Assembly: GCF_001625215.2 (NCBI RefSeq)
Contig: NC_030383.2
Span: forward strand, 3,608,779-3,672,778
Direction: 5' to 3'
Length of the DNA: 64,000 nt
Origin: Daucus carota subsp. sativus
Lineage: Eukaryota > Streptophyta > Magnoliopsida > Apiales > Apiaceae
The notes beneath the pieces were generated by a model that was not told the DNA's origin, made no database searches, and saw only the letters and a program-made list of their open reading frames with translations. Positions within the stretch are counted from its first letter, which is position 1. Each line of letters starts with the position of its first letter. The position numbers and the translations under genes were made by a program. Shown piece by piece: positions 20,127-58,000 of the stretch.

Positions 20127-20835
20127 GGCAAATCCAACAGTGTCTAAAGGTCCAAATTTGGGCAAGTTTCGGTCTAAATCCACCCAACAATGACCTAAAT
20201 CTTGGGCCGTGAATAGTACCGGCCTAAATTTAGGCCGGCACTATTCACCGGCCTAAATCTTTTTAATAATATAATAATGACTTTTTATTATTTGAATATT
20301 TAGTTAATTAAACGATTATATGTTAATATAATTATTAAATTTTTATAAATTATGTTTAATATATTTTACTTAAATAATCATATATATTAATTATGAAATA
20401 TAATAAAAATTAAATAATCTTAATATAATTCAAATCAACAACACATGATTAAAATGCTCGATTTCAATAATTTCTTGGACGATTGATATGCATTAATTTA
20501 GTATTTGTGGGAACAATATAATAATTCGGAGTATTATTGAATCTTTATAAATTTTATTTTAGTTAATTTAATAAAATATTAAGTTTTCTTTTATTTTCTT
20601 TGTTTAAATATAGTGCTTTACTAATTTAATGAATTTATTGAGTTTAATATTAATATGAAATCTTATATTATTATTAAAAAGATTAGAATAATAATATAAA
20701 GACGGTTAGAAGAATAAAATATTGATATATGAATTTGGACCAAAATTTAGGCCAAACTGTTGGAATGGAAAAATGGTTCGGTCTAAATTTGGACCAAGAT
20801 TTAAGCCAAAAATTAGTTCACTGTTGGAGATGGCC
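20127..20835. mobile_element. MITE or non-autonomous DNA element of about 709 bp
   Basis: The left end GGCAAATCCAACAGTG and the right end CACTGTTGGAGATGGCC form an imperfect terminal inverted repeat. Nested GGCCTAAATTTAGGCC palindromes and GGTCTAAAT/GGACCAAAATTTAGGCC words sit near both ends. The middle is AT-rich without coding capacity. No clear target duplication was found. Confidence 0.6.
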
Positions 20836-21467
20836 TAAGTTTTTCTTCTTCTAAACGTTACTTTCTCCGTCAGGCCAATAGTATATACATGGCACACAAA
20901 CGCTGCACAAATTTTAATACTTCAATAATAGTTGTGTAGCTTATTTTTAAGATTTTCATTTCTTATAACATTCATATATTTATACAAAATAAGAAAATTT
21001 CAAAAATAAGTTATAAAATTATATTTTATAAGACTCTTAAAATACGTGTCGAGTATTGGAAAACATAATTTAATTAGAAAAATCTTGGGAAAGAAAATTT
21101 TGATTCCCACATGTGTTAGAAAATCTTTTTTGATTTTCCCGCATAAGTTTTTATTCTAGAAAATATAACAGATATAAATATATATTTAAGATTTCGAATC
21201 AGTTAGGAATTGGCAATTTCTCCGAGTTATTAACGACTTTTCTTCTCGTGAATTTCTTTACACTTTCTTTTCTAAATATATTCCTATATTTCAAAATGTT
21301 ATAATAATTAACTTTTATAATAAATAAAATTAGTCTTAATCCCGACATGAATTAAAAGAAAGTTGGGGATAACTTTCATTCACTTTTTCTGAATTTATAA
21401 ATAAATATAACATTTCTAGAAATTTACCCGTTGTTTTTAATCTTTTATTCCTGGCCTCCGCATCATA

Positions 21468-22348
21468 TCTATACTATTATATTATATACTTATATATAAT
21501 AAGCGTAAGGGAGATAATTTGGTCGCATGGTCCTCTGGTCCAAAAGCTTATCATCCGTTGGATCTTATATTGAACACAAATAAGCACCGTTAGATTGGAA
21601 CAAAATTAAATTCTGTTCTAGAAGACAACTGATATCTACTTGCATGTTTATAATTTCTTTTCTGAATCCAAAACAAATTCTGTCTTTCACATGTATATGT
21701 TTTTTTTAATCCTAAATAAATATTTCCTACCAGTTTTATTCGTAGAATCATATAAATCTCACCGTCACAATTTTTTTATAATATATTTTAAAATTAATAA
21801 GCCGGATTTATGTGAGGAACAAATACAAAAACTTTTTCTTAATCCAAAATAGATTCTACCTTCTTATTGCATATTTATGATTCCTTTTCTTAATTCAAAA
21901 CAAATTATGTTGTGCCTTCAAAAAAAAAAAAACAAATTATGCTTATCAATTTTAATTTAGAACCATATAAATTTTATGAAAAATATTTAAATCACATTAT
22001 AATAATTTTAATATAAAATACATTTATTAATATAATCTAATAGGAGTTGGCATAACGTATTCCACTCAAAATATATTAAAATTTGATAGATAGAAATTAA
22101 TACTTTGGCATGATACATACGAGAAAAGGAATTGCTTGATTAAAATAATTTATTTGAAACCATTAATGGTTGTGATGATGTATTTACCAAAGTTCTAACT
22201 TACAAACAAATCATAATTTCGAATTTTATTTCATTGAAAATTTTAATTTATTATTTATAAATTAAATTTTTTCACACCATTTAAAATATATTTAAAAAGT
22301 TTATAAATAATTAAAAAGTTCCCGTGCCTTGCACGGGCTATAAGCTAG
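21468..22348 (+). mobile_element. Non-autonomous Helitron
   Basis: The 5' end TCTATACTATTATATT follows an A. The 3' end has the GC-rich hairpin CCCGTGC-CTT-GCACGGG (22321-22337), then CTATAAG and the terminal CTAG (22345-22348) followed by T. This is the canonical plant Helitron layout, inserted between A and T without target duplication. No Rep/helicase frame is present in the 881 bp. Confidence 0.8.
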
Positions 22349-22451
22349 TAAATATAAAAGATGTTAATAATGCATAATATAACCACTCCGGTCACTCTAA
22401 TAAATTGATAAATTTCTTTGAATCATCAATCAATCATCAATCATCAATCAA

Positions 22452-23777
22452 TCAATATAATTATATAAAGGAGAAGTGAGGGGCGTGTAGGTGGCGCCTC
22501 TCACATCGCTCTGTTCTATTTTTCTAATTTTCTGAAATTTTTGGATGAAAAATATCAAAAATTAGAACTACCTTTTTTAGTTTCGAGTATATTAAAAGCA
22601 AATTTCAGAATCTGATTTTGTTTCAAATTATTTATGGAATATAGTAGCTTGAAAGTTTTAATCTGACTTTGTTTCAGATTATTTAATTATAGGAAAAAAT
22701 AGCACGCAAGTCTCTCTGCACCTATAAATACCCATATAGATTATAGGATTTTGGATCATCTAAACACAACCTCCACTCTTTGAAGTGATAGTTCTCTTGC
22801 TCGATTTCTAACTCGGTGGTGCTGTTCTTCTGCAACGATAAGTGAAGGCTGTTTATACAGTACTAAAAAAATAAAAGTTGTTGCAAGCAACGATTTCTAA
22901 CTCGGTGGTGCTGTTCGACTGCAATGATAAGCGAAGGCTGTTTATACAGTATTAAAAAAAATAAAGGTTGTTGCAAGCAACGATTTCTAACTCGGTGGTG
23001 CTGTTCTTCTTCAACGATAAGTGAAAGTTGTTTATACAGTATTAAAAAAATAAAGGTTGTTGCAAGCAAAGATAGTTATAGACCGCTACGTGAGAGTCGA
23101 CAAATCCAAACATGGGCAAAAAATATAGTCTTGACATTATATTGATGGATGATATCAATAAATTAATTATTAGTGATGTATGTTTGTTGGTTATTCTTTT
23201 ATAATATTTGTTTTGTTCATTGGAATGTTTGTTGTTGTTAATTTTTATATGATTTACTTTGTATATAAGAAAAAATTATTCATGCATAATCTGTTTGCCC
23301 CGTTCAAACAACTTTTAAGTGAAGACTATTTATCCAATATTAAAAAATAAAGGCTGTTACAAGTAAGGGTAGTTATAGACCGCTATCTCGATTTAAATTA
23401 GATGTTTTTTGTGCACAATCAATCCAAAAAAATTGGAGGAAGGTGACAATGTAAGAAGATGATTACTTTAAAAAAAACACACAAATAAAATTAAGATTCG
23501 TCGTGTTTTAAATTGTTAATTACGTGTATAAATTTATTTTCATTTTTTCACTATGAATTATAGTCCAATTTTGCAATTTTATATATTAATATTAGTATTA
23601 CATTAAGATTTTTATAATATAAAATTTATTTTATCCTACAAATATTAATTTTGAAACATTAATATGCATTTTATAGACAACCACAAAATTATTTTATTAT
23701 ACAAATATTAATATTGAATTATTAATATAATTTTTATAATTTTTATTGGCCGCTGCAACGCGCGGCTTCTCAACTAG
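22452..23777 (+). mobile_element. Second Helitron-like element with internal tandem repeats
   Basis: The 3' end is clear: hairpin text GGCCGCTGCAACGCGCGGCT (23749-23768), then TCTCAA and CTAG (23774-23777) followed by T. The 5' end is uncertain. A TCAATATAATT after an (ATCA)n run at 22452 is one candidate. No helicase gene is present. It contains the ~90-bp tandem repeats at 22802-23070. Confidence 0.6.
22802..23070. repeat. Three tandem ~90-bp repeats, fourth partial copy downstream
   Basis: Units start with CGATTTCTAACTCGGTGGTG at 22802, 22891 and 22981. Each contains AACGATAAGTGAAGGCTG-like text and AATAAAGGTTGTTGCAAGCA. A diverged partial unit recurs at about 23310-23380, again followed by AGTTATAGACCGCTA. 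There are no constant-length unique spacers, so this is not a CRISPR array. Confidence 0.8.
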
Positions 23778-24665
23778 TACTATTAAAGCCGAAACATCGA
23801 AAGTTTGGTTGGTTAGTACTTGGACCAAAACACAGACCTATCTATATACCAATTATTCTTTTTAACTAAAATATGTTATCTTTTTTTATATTTTCTAATT
23901 AAAAAAACTCCATTATCTAAAATAACATCGAAAAATATTGTAATTACCTTTTTAACCAAAACACATTATCTTTTTTATATTTTCTAGCTAAAAAACGGAT
24001 CTTCTACAATTAACACGGGCTACATATATAAAAATATAATATTATTATATATAATTATTAATAAATAAAATGTGATACTTTTCAACTAAAATACATTAAC
24101 ATTGTTTTTAAATACACTAATGGACTCACTTTAAAAGTAATATTAGCTATTATACTGTTAAATCCAAAACATGAAAAGTTGAGTTAGTCGGTAGGTCAAT
24201 CGAGTTCGGTGAGCCGGTTGGTATTCGACCCACAAACCTCCTAATTTATCACATGTTTTAATATATTTTTTAAACCAAAATATTTAGGTTAGTATGATGG
24301 GCCAGCATTTTCTTTTACGCGTCTTTTTTAACTTAATGTTTCGTACTATATTATTGTTTTATTAATAACGAAATATTAAAAGATTGATTGGTTGATTTAT
24401 ATTTGATTTTATAGATCTCCTTAAATTATAACATGAAAAAATCATATGTTAACATTCTTAGTTAAATATATATGTTCGACCTAGTTTTCAATGAGCCATT
24501 TGACGAAATAAATTATTAAGTATTTATCATCTGTTAAATAAAAAATTTATTTAATCATATTATTCTATCATAATTTTATTTTCACAATATTAGTTTAAGC
24601 TAAAATATATACGATAAAATAGCAAATATTATAACCGCCGGTGCATTGCACGGGTTATAAGCTAG
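23778..24665 (+). mobile_element. Third Helitron 3' part, 5' end missing or modified
   Basis: The right end has CCGGTGC-ATT-GCACGGG (24639-24655), TTATAAG and CTAG (24662-24665) followed by T, the same end type as the element at 21468-22348. The left side starts TACTATTAAAGCCG directly after the CTAG of the previous Helitron and lacks the leading TC. It therefore abuts, or was entered by, that element. No coding capacity is seen. Confidence 0.6.
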
Positions 24666-24904
24666 TATCATATATTTCACAAAGGGTGAAACTTAAATTC
24701 ATTAGATAGAGCGGAGTTTTGATTTTGAACTGAAAAATAATTATTTTTAGGATAAGTCATAAATCGGGGGTAAAATTAGAAATAAATCATAAACAACTTG
24801 AAATAAATTAGTTTGAGCTTTTGAGGGTTTTTTTTGTGACATAAATTTTTAAAAGCTATACAGGCCTAGAATCAAATCAAGCAGCACATGCTGTGATTAG
24901 CAAG

Positions 24905-25287
24905 AACAAGTCCAACAATGTCCTAACAAATGCACTATATATATAATAAAAAATTATGTCCTAGTGATTTAGGACATCATTCTAATATAACAACTCCAAC
25001 AATATGTCTTATTATTGTGCCTTATTATTTAAATAATAGTATAGTTGAATTATTGTTGGAGGGAAGTGAAAAAGAAAGAGAAGAGAGGTGTGTTGGAATG
25101 TGAGTAAACTAATATTTTATTGATAGAAATGGTTTAGGGCATGCATGATTGTGCTTCAAAAATAAGGCATTTGTTAGATGTCCTAGTGTTTTGAGGCACC
25201 ACTAGAACATTGTTGGAGCACCATTTTACTTCAAATGCCTTAAATTTTGATTTAGGACATGATTTTAGGGCACTTTTGGACTTGCTA
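24905..25287. mobile_element. MITE with CAAGTCCAA ends
   Basis: The left end ACAAGTCCAACAATGTCC and the right end GGGCACTTTTGGACTTGC give an imperfect inverted repeat (CAAGTCCAA). Inner words TCCAACAAT and ATTGTTGGA are also inverted. The element lies only about 160 bp upstream of the TTC27 start codon, so it is part of that promoter region. Confidence 0.55.
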
Positions 25288-25450
25288 TAACAGCAACTCA
25301 GCGAGGCGGTAACAAAAAGTAACCGTTAGACACATACTCCTACAGCTGTAACAGCTCCCACACATTCACCCAAATTTTTACAAAACCCTATTTTCAACCA
25401 ACCCCATAAACCCCAACACACACACACACACACACTCTCACAACACAACC
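25288..25450 (+). promoter_or_regulatory. Proximal upstream region of TTC27
   Basis: A short unique region holds a CA-rich leader (ACACACACAC at about 25420-25434) just before the ATG. No clear TATA box is seen. Confidence 0.35.
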
Positions 25451-50203
<24,753 letters not shown>

Positions 50204-52085
50204 AGTTTCTGGATGTAATCATGGTGATAACACTTTTGGCCACAACCACCAGTATATAAACAATTAAAGGTAATGAAAAATTAAGCACTCTATATTCACT
50301 GACTGGAGGGCCAGGCGCAAGACATAATTACCGTTTGTGATTTTGTGTTTCTTTCTCATCAGCATATATCTCCTTTCACTATGATTGTTGTTATCGCATG
50401 ATTGCAATTTGTATAGGGGTATAATTATTGGCGAATTTCAAACTAGTGGCCTTATTAACATAAAAGGCTTATTTGTTGTGCAGTTTCCAGTGAGTCCTCA
50501 TACTGGTCGATAAGCATGTAGTCATTATTAGCAGTTTTCTGGATACAGAATAAATTTTTAGGGGACCTGAGTTGAAGTTATGATGTTAAGAGGTATTGAC
50601 AACTTGGTGTCTGGGGCACAAGATGGGTGGTTATGCTTATTGACACAGCCCACCCAACCCCCACTTCAGCCTTCAACAAGGTTTCATCTTCAGAATGAGT
50701 TCGCGATCCAGGCTTTTGCGTCAGAAGTTGATATTCTGTTGTATCCTGCTTACTGAAGATTTTGTCTTCCCTAATGAGCGCGTTCGATTCAGTTTGCACC
50801 AGAGTTTCCTTGTTCCCCTGCCCTGTATTGGATATTTCAAAGTTGAGAGCTTTTAATGACCTTCATATTAAGAAGTTGCTTATGAGAACGTACTTGCATT
50901 TTGAATGACAAATGTATCACTGTTGTTACGAGGACGGAACACTATGTAGGGAGTAAAATTTTAATAGCCTAAACGGCGAAATTTTGATTTTTTCTTAGAC
51001 CTCTTAAAGGAAAGATTGCGTTTGTCTTGCTTTGTTCTCTCAATAATTTTTTCTTTTTCTTTTGTTTTATACCTAGTATAAATGTACGTTGCCAGTTTAT
51101 TGTCTTTATCATCGTGAGTAAATCATATAAAACACCCAATCAAATAACTACTTCTGCATTTGAAAATATTAGTACTTAAAAGAAAATCTCATTACTTTCA
51201 AGTTTCAGGTAAACTTAGATCTATATGGTTTCGGCCATCATCACAAAAAACGAGGCAGACGTGTAAAAGTGTGATTACAGAACGGCATTTATCTGTATAT
51301 AGCAACAGGAATGATTTACTCGCCCACTGTTGAGTTCACGTTGATTTATGAATGACGAAATGGCAACACAATTAAGCAGCCAAAAAAGTTATGCAACAAA
51401 TTTGCCAGACGATTAATTTTTAGCATACAAAAATTCTTGCAATCAGGTAACTGACATGGTACAGAAGAAATTCGAATTTCATCTTAAATTTTTATTTCGA
51501 ACATGTTTAAATAATTCAAAATTGATGCACAAATTTAAGAAATCGGAACGACCACTGTGTCTAAAATGAATAACATTTTCCCAAACAATCTCTAATTTTA
51601 TGTCCCAATCATCACATCACAGAAGCATATATTGTAAGCTTTAACTGATCTTAGAATTAGATGTAAAATGTCACTGTTTACTAAAATAAAAATTATCTGC
51701 ATGTTCAAGTGAACACCAACGTACCCTTGCCAAATACTTCAAAGCTCAGCTTCAAGCAAGTATTTACTTGGAGAGAACGTTGACTTCATATGCAAAAAGA
51801 CAGTATTAATCCTGGTTTTTCTATTGTTTTTCTGTATTAGCAACTCGAGAAAATCATCTATCCAGGACCAGTTAGTTCTGAAAGAAATACAAAAAAAAAA
51901 AATTGAAAATCTATAATGATCTAAAGGATACAGTTACAACATCTCTGAACAGATTAAATGCAGGAGTGCCTATAAGCAAAGCCCAGCACCTTCAGCAAAG
52001 ACTCTGTTGCTCTATCAAAACTGTCTATAGCTGTTTCTAGTGGCACACACAGGTGCAGTTCAGATTCACATGTATCTTTTGCAAC
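50204..52085. other. Convergent 3' region of TTC27 and the P5A ATPase gene
   Basis: About 1.9 kb lies between the two convergent stop codons and presumably includes both 3' untranslated regions. The 73-codon minus frame at 50578-50799 has no recognisable features. No RNA gene or clear transposon end is seen. Confidence 0.5.
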
Positions 52086-55000
52086 TTATAGCAATTTTTT
52101 CCTTTCTTGATCATTTCCAGCTGGCTGCTGTCGCTTCTTCAACACTGGCATCTTACCGGGAAAAGCCCATCTCAAAAACCTTTCCCACACATAGCAACAC
52201 AAGAACATAAGGAATGCCCAGATGAGAATCTTGTCCCTTAGTCCTCTTGGCATTGGGACCAATTTCAACCAGTCATTCAAGTCCCTAAATAGATCTGAGG
52301 TGATGGCAGTGAAGAAGCCAACAGCGGCCAAAAGGGCATAAAAGAACGGTTTGTTTTCAGAAATACTTTGATTGAAAGGGTGGCCCATATAATTCACAGC
52401 AAATGTAGCAACCTGGATCATCATGTTCACCATGTATGAAACTGTATTTACAAGGTTAGGATGGAAACTAGAATCTGGTTCAATACACTCCTCAGGCATG
52501 TATTTTTCAGCCTCTTTCACTGAAGAAATTAAAAACAAAATGTGGAGAGAGAATTGGCCAAGGAGAGAAAGGAAGACATAGTAACAAAAGATATTGGGAT
52601 GGGGACGCTCAGATGACAAGGTGGGAAGGGGCTTCGCATGAGAGATAAATAAAAAGAAGGCAGCAGTAAAAACTCCACTAATTGTGGCTTGGACATCACC
52701 CAATTTGACACCATCCAAGTACATCACACTCAGAACGTAGGCTGTAGCAAGACAATTAAGGCCAAGTATCTTGAACATTTGGAGTGTAGTTACCAGAGTA
52801 CTCCGACCCTGACGTATTATGTCAGTAGTAGGTGCAACGGATGCATGCTTTGCTGTGAATGGTGATGCCATTGAGGCATCTCCAAGCTTAACAACTGGAG
52901 CTCCATGACCATCACCCTCTTCATTCAACTCATCCATAAGCTTCTTAAGTTTCTTCCGCTGCATCTCTGCTGCTGTCAGATGGCGGTTACCAGCTGATTG
53001 GCTGGTGGAATCTGATCTTGCAGCAGCTCTACTTTTAGAAGAGCTATCTCCATTTATAGCGAGGGATTTTCCTGCTTCTGTTGTAGCCTTGGCTTTTTTT
53101 CCTTTACCAGATTTTCCGCTATCATTTTTGGATGATGCTTCAGACTGTGACTTATCACTTTGAGGAGGAATTGCATTTAACAAAGCCACTCCTACATGAG
53201 CCTGAGAAATTAGAAGCACCGTTATAAGAGCTAATATACTCGATATTAAACAAAAACTTACAACTGATACAAGTTATAAGAAAGCCAGAGTTTGCAGATC
53301 GACAACCTTTTGTCAAATGGTTGAACATCTATTCTATCTAGAGTGACAGTAAAGTCTTGGTAGATACAAATGAGCAAGTGAGCAAGAGTGGGAGTGGGAG
53401 TGGGAGTGGAGTGCGACTAAAATGAGTGCGACAGTTCCAACTCTTAACTAAAATAATAATAATAACGAGATAACTTAAGACCCCAAGCCTTTAAGCAGTA
53501 ATAAACAAAGGTTCCTTCTGCAGTAGCATATAAAATGGTTCAGAGTAGAATAAGATTAGGTCTAAGTATGCTCATCTCCTGTCATAATCACAAGAAATTT
53601 GGAAAATAGCACCGGTACCAGTGTAATATTGAACCCAGCCTCTCCTACTTACATTTTAATCATAAACTATAACTGCATACAAGTATTTGAGACAATCATG
53701 GGCCTAGACAAAGGCCATGCTCAGCATGATAGTCGACTTGCCCTCTAAGTCACGGGTTCAAAAACCTGGAAACAGCCTCTATGAAATATGAGTGTAAATG
53801 AATGGACTTTACACAGGGTCCTCCTGACAGGGTATCCTCTCTTTTCTCTTTTGCATAATTACGGGTCTAGAAAAAGAGCCTAGACGCGTATCAGTTGATA
53901 TTTACAAAGACCATATTAAGGTGAAACAATTGGGTTGTATAGGACTACAACGATGTATCCACGACCCATTTCTACATTTAGAATATCTGCATGAAAGGGC
54001 AGAAAACTAAACGCTCCTTTAGGGTCATATGCACTATAACTGATTCCCACTGAAAGGCGGTGTTCCCTTGACAACTAAATTTTTAGAAAGCTTTAGTTGC
54101 TTAACTGCTAGATCAAGATATTTAAGAAAGGCTTGACGTTTACAGTGAGTACTCATGCAAGGTAGCAAAATAAGAAAATTAGCTCACACATTAGACCTTA
54201 ATGTTGTAATATATTACTTCTATCTGGACATAGTTAATAAATCAACCATGACAACACAATTTCCATGGTTTTACTAGTAAAATCGAATGAAGGTGTAAAC
54301 CAAAGATAATCCAACACAACTGCCAGCACTTCAGCGTAGATTACAGAAGTTCCCACATATTGCCATAGCAATTCACTCAAACACCTTAAGATATTATATA
54401 CACTGAACCCCCCCCCCCCCCCCCAAACACCCCATCTTATTCATAATCCAAGTGATCTGGTGTTTGGTTATGTGGGGTAGATATGGATGTGCTATGCAAG
54501 TGAGGATATGTAAAGAAGGAACCGCTGTGGTAAATTGGTGGTGGTAGAAGGCACATAGATGGTGATTGTGTGGGAGGAGATTGTGGTGGCGGTAGCCATG
54601 ATGCTCCCAGTGTGTAGAGCAATGGATGCAGTGGATAACATATGTGTACGGTGTACCTCTTAAACCAAAATGACTGCTTTGATGCCAGCACATGGTGCAG
54701 GATGAGCTTTAAGCTCTTTCAACAATTTTTCTTATAGAATGAGCTATTGATATAATATACCCTGTAAAAAGAGTGGCTCCTAATTACTGAAGAGAAATTG
54801 GTTGTCTAAATCAGAAGCCAACAGATTATGTAGTACGCGAGACTCTAGTTTCAGCGATAGTTGATACACATCTTATTTCCACATTAAATAAAAGGCCAAG
54901 TTTAGTTTTTAGTAATTCAAACTTGCTAAGATAAATGCATATCAAAAAGAGAGATAAGAGCAAGCATGCCAATCAAACGTAGTTTCTCGAACATATTACC

Positions 55001-58000
55001 TGCTTTAAAGCTCCCACATCATTCGTCCCATCACCACACATTAAAGTCATCCTGCCAACCATCTTGAAAGTAGTCATGATGAGTTCTTTCTGCTCAGGAG
55101 CCACCCTCGCAAAAACCTGCAATTTTTACCTAGTAAGTACGAGCCAACAAAGAAAGGCAATCTAATGATTTGTAAAGGCAATAACCTTCACATAAGGAAT
55201 GACACTTTGAACAGCGGACGTCTGCTGCAACATTTCAATACAGTCACCTCCAATGCAGAGATCATGAACCTCGGATAAAGTTTCAACTTCTTCATCACTA
55301 AATAAAACAAGTAGATAAATATTAGCCTCTTTAGGCTTATGAAACTACCATACAAAGTTACATGTATTGTTCATTAATAGAAAAAATACACGCAGAATCT
55401 TATATGAACTACAAAGGTTTCACTCTTTTAGCGAAAGTGCAGATATAAACAAGTAATGCTAAAGATTAAGAAAAGTTCAAATAACAAAACCACCAAATAC
55501 CTATAAGCAATTGTTTGAGCTTCGTCTGGAGAGACCCAATCATAAGTTCCACCATTGTTTCCTGGTGTAAGAATCAGCGGAGGCTTGGTAATGATATTAA
55601 CTTGCCCAGCAACATGACAAGCTGTCAATGCTTGGTCACCTGTGATCATCACCTACAGAAAGATTACCCATAATAATATCATATACACGTTATTGATGTA
55701 ATTTTTGGTTTTGGAGGTGTGCCAACAGAAGAAAATTGATTAATAAATATTCAAATCCACATAAGAAAAAAAAACCAGTAAATGACAGTTCAAAACTTTG
55801 GTTCTGCTTTAGAGACCTATTTTGGCCCAATATTAAGGTTCACGTCTGTTGTTTATCCTGTAATTAAGCTTCAAAATATAATAGTAAAAACTGAACCAAA
55901 ATCAAAATATGTCTAAAATAAGCATAAAAAGTAGATCATGACTAAGTGGAAAAAAAGACTTAAGATGTAGTTAAAAGCAATCCAGTTGGATCCAAGACTA
56001 CAAATTTTGCCAAATTGTTGAACTCTTGTCCATCCAATCCAACGTAAAATGTGTCCATCCAATCCAACGGAAAATGATCCCTAATCCTCTGTACATGATC
56101 GCGTTCGGAAACCCTTCACCGTCTATGGTGGGGGGAGAGGAAGGGAGGGAGTGTGCTGTCTTTCAATTGAATTTTAATTTTTAAAATAGTAATGTAGTTG
56201 ACTTGGATTGTTTTAGTTTTACGGGGAGGTTCTTATCTCCTAGACTTGTTTATATTCTTGCCTCGTACAAATAGTTTTTTAGGTAAATTAAGGCATCCAC
56301 TGACTTGCACTTCTGTAATGATTTTTCTCAACTCATGATCTTGGTTAGGTTGGACTTCTAACGCAATGATAATCCTCTATGCCTTAAATAAATATTTTCC
56401 ATCATAAAAAAAGATTTTTCAATCAACAATTGAGTAACCATATTCAGAACACACAAATCTAACTTGAAAAGGTGAAATAACACTGTGAGTCTTTCCATCG
56501 CAATTTATCACAAAGAATTTACCAAGCAAGTGAGGAATAGAAAGCATGAAGTACGTTCAGTTAAAACATATAGGTTGCACTGATTCTTACCTAAATTGTT
56601 ACTAATATTAATACTAAGTTTTTGTATCTAAAGTTCAAGAGTAAATTGAAGAAAAAAAATAAAATAGAATGAGACTAGAAAAGCATATAGTCAGAACACT
56701 CACCAAGTCATGTGATGATCCTCTTAGCTCGGACAACACAGTGGCTGAATCACCTCTTATAGGACAATTAAACACCTGAAGTTCAACAGACAATTTTCAA
56801 GCGAAAGTGAAGTAACAAAATTAGTTCACAACATGCAAGTAGAGTGAACGAAGAGATGAGAACGAAGATTAGTTTTTTACCGCAAAACCAGCAAAGTTAA
56901 GCTCACTCTCCACCAGGTCTCTGTCCAAGTTTCTAGCTTCACTGACCTGTAAAATTTCACAGATTCAAAATAAATGCCATTTCCAAAAGATCTGAGACCA
57001 TCGGAACCTTTTATATAGATAAATATACAACAGAAAACCTTACATTCCTATTTACAAAAATAAATTACACGCGTAAAAGAAAACCTTGAAATTAATAGAT
57101 TTGATAAGCGACTAAATTTTAAAAGGCTCCTTGCATAATAAATACATGGATAAAGAGATAATCCAAGATTTTTAGTTATACATTAATATATATGTGAAGA
57201 GGTATGAATGGGAGAATACTGCATCTGATTTTTCTTACTGTCATTTCAGGTAGCGACTTAAATGCCAGCGCCAAAACACGAGAACCTTGACGAGTATATT
57301 TCTTGTAGGTATTTACAAAAGACACGGGCACATTGGTTAGTCTTCCTTGTATGGTCTCCGGTGCACCCTGTAATGCAGGAGTGTGTAGAATTATCAGACT
57401 GATGTGCAACTAAATATAGGATCTAAGGATTAACCATAATTTCAAACACATACGATAACTGAATATACGCTAGCATGACTCACAAAGCAATAGCAGACGA
57501 TCCAGTAATTTTCAGAAATCCCATTTATTACAGGTTATTTTTACATCATCAAAAAAAATTCGGATATAGATAGGACATACCGGCATAACCAAAACAATCT
57601 GTCACAACTGACAAATCACATGGCAAAGAAACACTAAAGAGGAGAGACGAGACAAATCTCCTGAATAAATATTATAGACAAAACATGGAACTGCCCTACA
57701 ACGAGAGCCTTGCACCAGGTATAACAATACCCACTAAAACCACTAAAAGTTCAGGAGGGAAGCTACAAAAAGATATTAAGATACCTTGACAAACGCAAAG
57801 AACTGCTCCTCAATACGAACAACAACAGCCATCCTCTTTAAATGAGAAGCAAAGTGGTGCCTCTGCACAATCTGAACAGCATTTCCACTTCCCCTACAGA
57901 CGACAAAATGACTTTTAGTCAAAGTAGTTGTGCCGAGGACCATAATACATATAACTTATGCATAAGAATAACAGTAAAGCAAAACAGGGCTAAGGACAGC

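Noticed and set aside
22802..23070. Possible CRISPR-like array
   Set aside because: The ~90-bp units are contiguous tandem repeats without short repeats and unique spacers, in a plant nuclear Helitron.
54394..54693. Two overlapping minus-strand frames (about 99 and 84 codons) beside the poly-C run in a PDR2 intron
   Set aside because: Overlapping frames in low-complexity His/Pro/Ser-rich text inside an intron, without splice logic or a recognisable domain.
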